27,400 bases of DNA, from positions 1-27,400 of the IMG/VR virus record IMGVR_UViG_3300007513_000167; one strand, given 5' to 3'. Shown one piece after another: positions 25,701-27,400 of this stretch. The translations under genes and the position numbers were made by a program. Below the pieces are notes generated by a model that saw nothing but the letters and a program-made list of their open reading frames with translations, ran no database searches and was not told the origin of the DNA. This DNA is from a virus. Numbering within the stretch: the first letter of the stretch is position 1; each line of letters opens with the position of its first letter.

Positions 25701-26301
25701 ACTTGAAGATTTTACAAATTACGATAGTAATGAAATGGATTGGGATTATGAGCTTACAAGTGTGACCGTAGATAATTCACCATCTCCTAAAACAATATCA
25801 ATTGTTGGTAACGTTTATGTGGATAAATATGGATCAGCAAGCACAACATCTTCTTTACAATTAGATAATTTTATAAGTCTTGCTTCTGGTGGTAGTAGTG
25901 GTGGACAAATAATGTGGGTGGCATCAGCAACAGGAGCTCTTGGTGGATTTATTAATGTAGCTAAGGGAACTTATAATGATGGTACATACAGTAGAACAAA
26001 TAGTAAATTAGTTGATATTGGTGTTGCTAATAATACAGCGTTAACTGGAACAGGTACTATATATGGTAATTTCTATGGAAATACTGCTAGTCAAATAACA
26101 TTGTCTATAACTCCTGGTCCTGGAAATACAGATTCTGGTACAGCTTGTGTTGATGGTTTATCAATAACTAAAGGTACTTTATCAGGTAGTGGTGCTAGTC
26201 AAGAATTAACATATACATGGGCTGGAGATTTTGATGAAGTAGTTTCAGCATCATCAAACGCTGAGATAAATGTGCAAGTAGAATTAGATAATGAACCTTA
26301 A
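19714..26301 (+). CDS. Giant tail-hub/nozzle-like structural protein with C-terminal Ig-like region
   Basis: At 2195 residues this is the largest gene. The N-terminus FRAGKMNKDLDERIVPNGEYRDAQNIEISTSEGDDVGTIQNVRG is a motif seen in tail-stabilising/tubular proteins of marine and crAss-like podoviruses (T7 gp12 or P22 gp10 type beta-propellers). Repeated blade-like segments run to about residue 1,350. One stretch, LNPHYGSIQKLHARNTDLVVLCEDKCLKVLANKDALYEA to RVYFADKNRGAILRLSRDGL (about 1,074-1,175), fits a propeller strand pattern. From ~1,385 on the composition shifts to Thr/Ser/Gly/Asp beta-sandwich sequence (TVTINLTGIAQAS, SVTLTLSAANNDI, GTGVSGTVTVSNVDGTTVTLSSAQ), suggesting several Ig-like domains that may carry host-surface binding. 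It is far larger than typical nozzle proteins, probably a fusion of propeller and adhesin. No peptidoglycan-hydrolase motif is seen. Confidence 0.7.
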   Translation: MPELKHHFRAGKMNKDLDERIVPNGEYRDAQNIEISTSEGDDVGTIQNVRGTTQIVGKTYNSNTQTITSNWSTDSFGLTNAVCIGSKLNNENDRIYWFITSDESDCIAEYDDIKGIISPVLVDTANILNWTSTDYITGINVVEGMLLWTDNKTEPKKIDIDVFKSGCAANFTTHSKYTGKKILAPDLAAASAFEEKHITVAKRAPITAPTLNMATSTRGGNGTGDNPVVVTNSIASMFATVDGDGIAAGTAVSLNFVPQPNFQVGDIITLTATYEEQASQTNYEIKVRLTNVTNSGSTCAAIIQSIPVSVPYQPLVWEALLSEEGVLFEKKMVRFGYRWKYTSGEYSTFSPFSELAFKPTSFEYLSSDGYNVGMINNLRNLEINITDTTPVDVDEIDILYKESNNQLIYVVDTLKETDGVVPTTYKLESEIIGKVVESNQMLRPWDNVPRQALAQEVTANRLIYANYLQNYNVPHFNQPEIALVVNQAPITTVKDPELSVKSLRTYQAGVVYIDEYNRQTPVFTSSGASKQTSKTYAETVNNLSVQLSNTPPSWATHFKYYIKETSNEYYNLAMDRYYLSEDGNAWLSFPSSERNKVQEDTYLILKKQHDSDVFVGVPARYKVLDISNEAPDFIKLIKKSIGAANCKVHSSNAPQIGSTTFKFLGPDPLNTPTFAAGFTSDCLIQITVGANKTEKYDIVAGGYTGEKDDDDHIYSVSIDEPLKEGETMLDGLSDGDPITITLFEEKFKRKPEFYGRFFVKINRDAAFDTNIIETYPDVQAEWGISNSRPVYANSQNSGPGDGDQEASWYDTGQSSTHDCRYITSANNGHPKMGSKFMRIYWTGAPSGSPKKKHDKSDTINSWLKSLSQAGTKFRFKGSTSNNTSEVYVVVGCTIDYQYRRCGNFKRKRLGSSKRREYKIEFEHELNKTPYEDSFTFGSDKIDEIQIVEKVIDSNNETITSDNPAIWETEPKEAIDMDLYYETGNTYPISAHGTLHTLPFHNCFSFGNGVESDRIRDDYNAIRIDKGVKVSTVLAEQYKEDRKKNGLIYSGLFNSTSGVNRLNQFIAGESITKDLNPHYGSIQKLHARNTDLVVLCEDKCLKVLANKDALYEASGNPQLTATNRVLGQAIPYVGEYGISTNPESFASYAFRVYFADKNRGAILRLSRDGLTPISDNGMKDYFKDTLPESTLILGSYDDSKGLYNLTLNNQTVSYDEKVNGFPSFKSFIPEAAVSLNNKYYSFKNGNLWVHTNESRNRFYDISAGQNDASKYYESSVILLINDIPETIKGFKTINYSGSRSKIYTNNYDTGNDYANPTSTDTPGWYCNSITTDAQSGFIKEFIKKENRYYNHIKGDATTLGNLDSQEFSVQGIGQYSAMTGDTTPDDQTVTINLTGIAQASVDAYSFDVTPTTEIHSTKSTTTMTITPDTGSTLTAGDLSVGSTGTYVDSVAFAQSGDNVIATINFADGVNMPNNDLTINLAVTGDAVTKKYLLNDLDLIYNTDDNITVTKVWSGTGNAIAEKHSDRSGLPGEYEQDLQVVTIEFNLDAGYIFSSITDKPEIRVEDTNPESYYTITFQDYDDSGSTMTIGSGGKLISDVDKRIYTIKYKFPATNTNDNIIVWNAKSTTDAYAEDNKISGYNVEGLTTVNRFESTKNVKIYGKPSTSTFTFKNHTTSTASTSGSSVTLTLSAANNDIRNGMLVTGTGVSGTVTVSNVDGTTVTLSSAQNISSTTITFSEYWTGSAWSSTATNLTVDAQGVYTVPLAFYETTVSKKYYITITPVSPTTFPDVLGKIRIARVADTSKYWEYEVTDVVDGTGYWKLTVQNATGGLSPLSTYPGGDDLLVSLYDNNGVIYSDFTDKTYDWSQNTADSDPTQGIVKANNQVPQSATILYIDEEDKTAANLDAHFTRLKDTVTITGSVYDNSTPGLVQNPFYIYQYADTTLTLTASGTGITVTSSNVTSTYTALGFPVESSSFFKVPLTITGTATSNITKDRDPELEDFTNYDSNEMDWDYELTSVTVDNSPSPKTISIVGNVYVDKYGSASTTSSLQLDNFISLASGGSSGGQIMWVASATGALGGFINVAKGTYNDGTYSRTNSKLVDIGVANNTALTGTGTIYGNFYGNTASQITLSITPGPGNTDSGTACVDGLSITKGTLSGSGASQELTYTWAGDFDEVVSASSNAEINVQVELDNEP

Positions 26302-26310
26302 TAGATAATT

Positions 26311-26631
26311 ATGCCTTATATAACAATGACTTTTCCACATGTTAATGATTCAGTTCAAATTGGTGATACATCATATTATCAAACAAGTGGAACAACAAAT
26401 ATAACTGAAATGGGAGCTGTATCAGCTGTTACGCCTACAGCTATAACAACATTTATAGGTGGTACAACTACTAGACCTACAGCGAATGATTTTATATTAT
26501 TTAGTAAAGATAATAGAGGTAACACATCTGCATTAAGAGGATATTATGCAGAAGTAAAAATGTCTAACGATGAAGCGTCGCAATGTGAACTGTATGACGT
26601 TGGTAGTGAGATATTTGAATCTAGTAAATAA
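26311..26631 (+). CDS. Small virion-cluster protein, function unknown
   Basis: A 106-residue protein nine bases after the giant tail gene. Sequence PYITMTFPHVNDSVQIGDTSYYQTSG, then VTPTAITTFIGGTT, then NDFILFSKDNRGNTSALRGYYAEVKMSNDEASQCELYDVGSEIFESSK suggests a single small beta domain. No signal peptide or membrane segment is apparent. It sits between tail and internal-virion genes and is probably structural; I do not recognise a named family. Confidence 0.65.
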   Translation: MPYITMTFPHVNDSVQIGDTSYYQTSGTTNITEMGAVSAVTPTAITTFIGGTTTRPTANDFILFSKDNRGNTSALRGYYAEVKMSNDEASQCELYDVGSEIFESSK

Positions 26632-26657
26632 TGTGTAATAATAATAATAACTTAATA

Positions 26658-26671
26658 AAAATTTAAAAACT
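26658..26671 (+). promoter_or_regulatory. Second copy of the capsid-type AT-only leader
   Basis: AAAATTTAAAAACT directly before the ATG at 26672 matches the capsid leader base for base. A short ATA/ATAA run lies just upstream (26637-26650). Confidence 0.5.
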
Positions 26672-27304
26672 ATGATGCAAGCAATAAGCGGTATGGTTGG
26701 TGGATTAACTGGCATAGCGAGTGGAATAATTGGTGGAGGTAAACGAAGAAAGGAACAAAGAGATGCAGAAAAAGAATTAGCTATAAACAAAGCTAGATAT
26801 GAAAACCTAGATACATCCAATCTAGCCGCAAACATGGAAAATACTTTTGAAGATCTTACAGTAAATACACAACAAGCTGATTTTCAAGCACAACAACAAC
26901 AACAAGCTTTAGCTAACACTATGGGTAGTATGAGTTCAGCAGCTGGTGGATCTGGTATAGCTGCATTAGCACAAGCTATGGCAGGACAACAATCCCAAAA
27001 CATACAACAGGCATCTGCTAGTATAGGTCAGCAAGAAGCAGCAAATCAAGCAAAAGCAGCACAAGGTGCAGCTAATGTTCAAACAGCTCAAATTCAAGGC
27101 GCTCAAGCATCAAGAGAAGCTGAAGCTGCTAAAACAGAAACATTATTAGGTATGTCTCAACAAAGAAAAGCAGCTGCCGATGAAGCAAGAGCTGCGGCAA
27201 CAGAATCAATAACTTCAGGAATTGGAGATACAATTGGTGGTGCAGCGTCTATGGCAATGGGTGGCGGAATGGGTGATTCGTTACAAGGTTTTATGGGTGG
27301 TTAA
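26672..27304 (+). CDS. Internal virion (DNA-ejection)-like protein
   Basis: A 210-residue protein; a second ATG at 26675 is equally usable. The first ~25 residues (MMQAISGMVGGLTGIASGIIGGG) are a glycine-zipper hydrophobic segment that could insert in a membrane, followed by a basic KRRKEQRD. The middle is nearly pure Ala/Gln/Glu/Ser helix (QADFQAQQQQQALANTM, AMAGQQSQNIQQASASIGQQEAANQAKAAQ), predicted to form a coiled coil. The C-terminus is again Gly/Met-rich (GIGDTIGGAASMAMGGGMG). This composition matches ejection proteins such as T7 gp14 and P22 gp7 that leave the virion and line a channel across the envelope. The call rests on composition and position. The shared leader with the capsid gene implies high expression. 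Confidence 0.6.
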   Translation: MMQAISGMVGGLTGIASGIIGGGKRRKEQRDAEKELAINKARYENLDTSNLAANMENTFEDLTVNTQQADFQAQQQQQALANTMGSMSSAAGGSGIAALAQAMAGQQSQNIQQASASIGQQEAANQAKAAQGAANVQTAQIQGAQASREAEAAKTETLLGMSQQRKAAADEARAAATESITSGIGDTIGGAASMAMGGGMGDSLQGFMGG

Positions 27305-27321
27305 AAAATTAAATAAATAAT

Positions 27322-27400
27322 ATGAGAGCAAATAAAGCGTTAATTCAAGGAGCATATTCATCAGCTCCAAAATTTCAAAGTTATCGTATAGGTAGAAAAG
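27322..27400 (+). CDS. Start of a further gene, 3' truncated by window edge
   Basis: An ATG at 27322 in the context AAATAAATAATATGA opens a frame that stays open to the window end (26 codons: MRANKALIQGAYSSAPKF followed by QSYRIGRK). The leader matches the other SD-less starts, supporting a real gene. It is probably a second internal-virion protein by position, but too little is visible to say. Confidence 0.6.
   Translation, partial: MRANKALIQGAYSSAPKFQSYRIGRK

Noticed and set aside
26637-26650. ATA/ATAA run before the internal-virion gene as an attachment site or origin
   Set aside because: A short microsatellite in an AT-rich spacer; no inverted repeats, integrase or tRNA homology nearby.

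Overview
The window is a stretch of a tailed-phage genome (27.4 kb, very AT-rich, every supported gene on the + strand, almost no intergenic space), cut inside a gene at both ends. It holds the virion-structure half of the genome: fibre genes, a fibre-modification-like cassette, the packaging genes and the head/neck/tail genes. The gene order (TerL, portal, scaffold-like, major capsid, neck-like proteins, a giant tail protein, an Ala/Gln-rich internal-virion-like protein), with no tape-measure or sheath gene in view, suggests a podovirus-like, short-tailed virion. The 'step-wise attribute' fibre proteins resemble those of marine phages. Most start codons follow AT-only leaders (AATAATATGG, TATATTATGG, TTTAAAAACTATG) without a Shine-Dalgarno sequence, which fits a Bacteroidota (marine flavobacterial) host. 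Host and virion type are inferences.

Layout. 1-2399: two fibre-like proteins sharing modules, separated by a GNRA-capped hairpin. 2412-7095: two ~600-residue proteins made almost wholly of Thr/Ser with periodic Tyr/Trp/Phe and Lys/Arg, flanking a methyltransferase of the guanidinoacetate/arginine (GAMT/RMT2) type that carries a C-terminal Hint (intein/hedgehog)-like segment. 7155-8063: a GT-B-like capsule-type glycosyltransferase. 8125-9403: four small overlapping genes, including a protein with two GroES-like halves and a candidate small terminase. 9403-16897: large terminase, portal, scaffold-like protein, major capsid protein. 16990-19710: an unrecognised post-capsid protein bracketed by two strong hairpins, then two neck/tail-adaptor-like proteins. 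19714-27400: a 2195-residue tail protein, a small protein, an internal-virion-like protein and the start of another gene.

The most interesting part is 2412-8063. In both Thr/Ser-rich proteins successive aromatic residues are separated by even numbers of residues almost throughout (4, 6, 10, 12, 14, 16, 20, 24), and Lys/Arg/His mostly fall on the same parity, so each chain has two chemically distinct faces if extended as a beta strand. The genes around them encode a predicted guanidino/arginine-type methyltransferase with a Hint-like tail and a predicted glycosyltransferase. I propose, as inference only, a self-contained cassette that builds and chemically decorates a mucin-like beta-structured fibre. 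No tRNA, CRISPR array, integrase or insertion sequence was recognised, and no gap without a gene exceeds about 100 bases.
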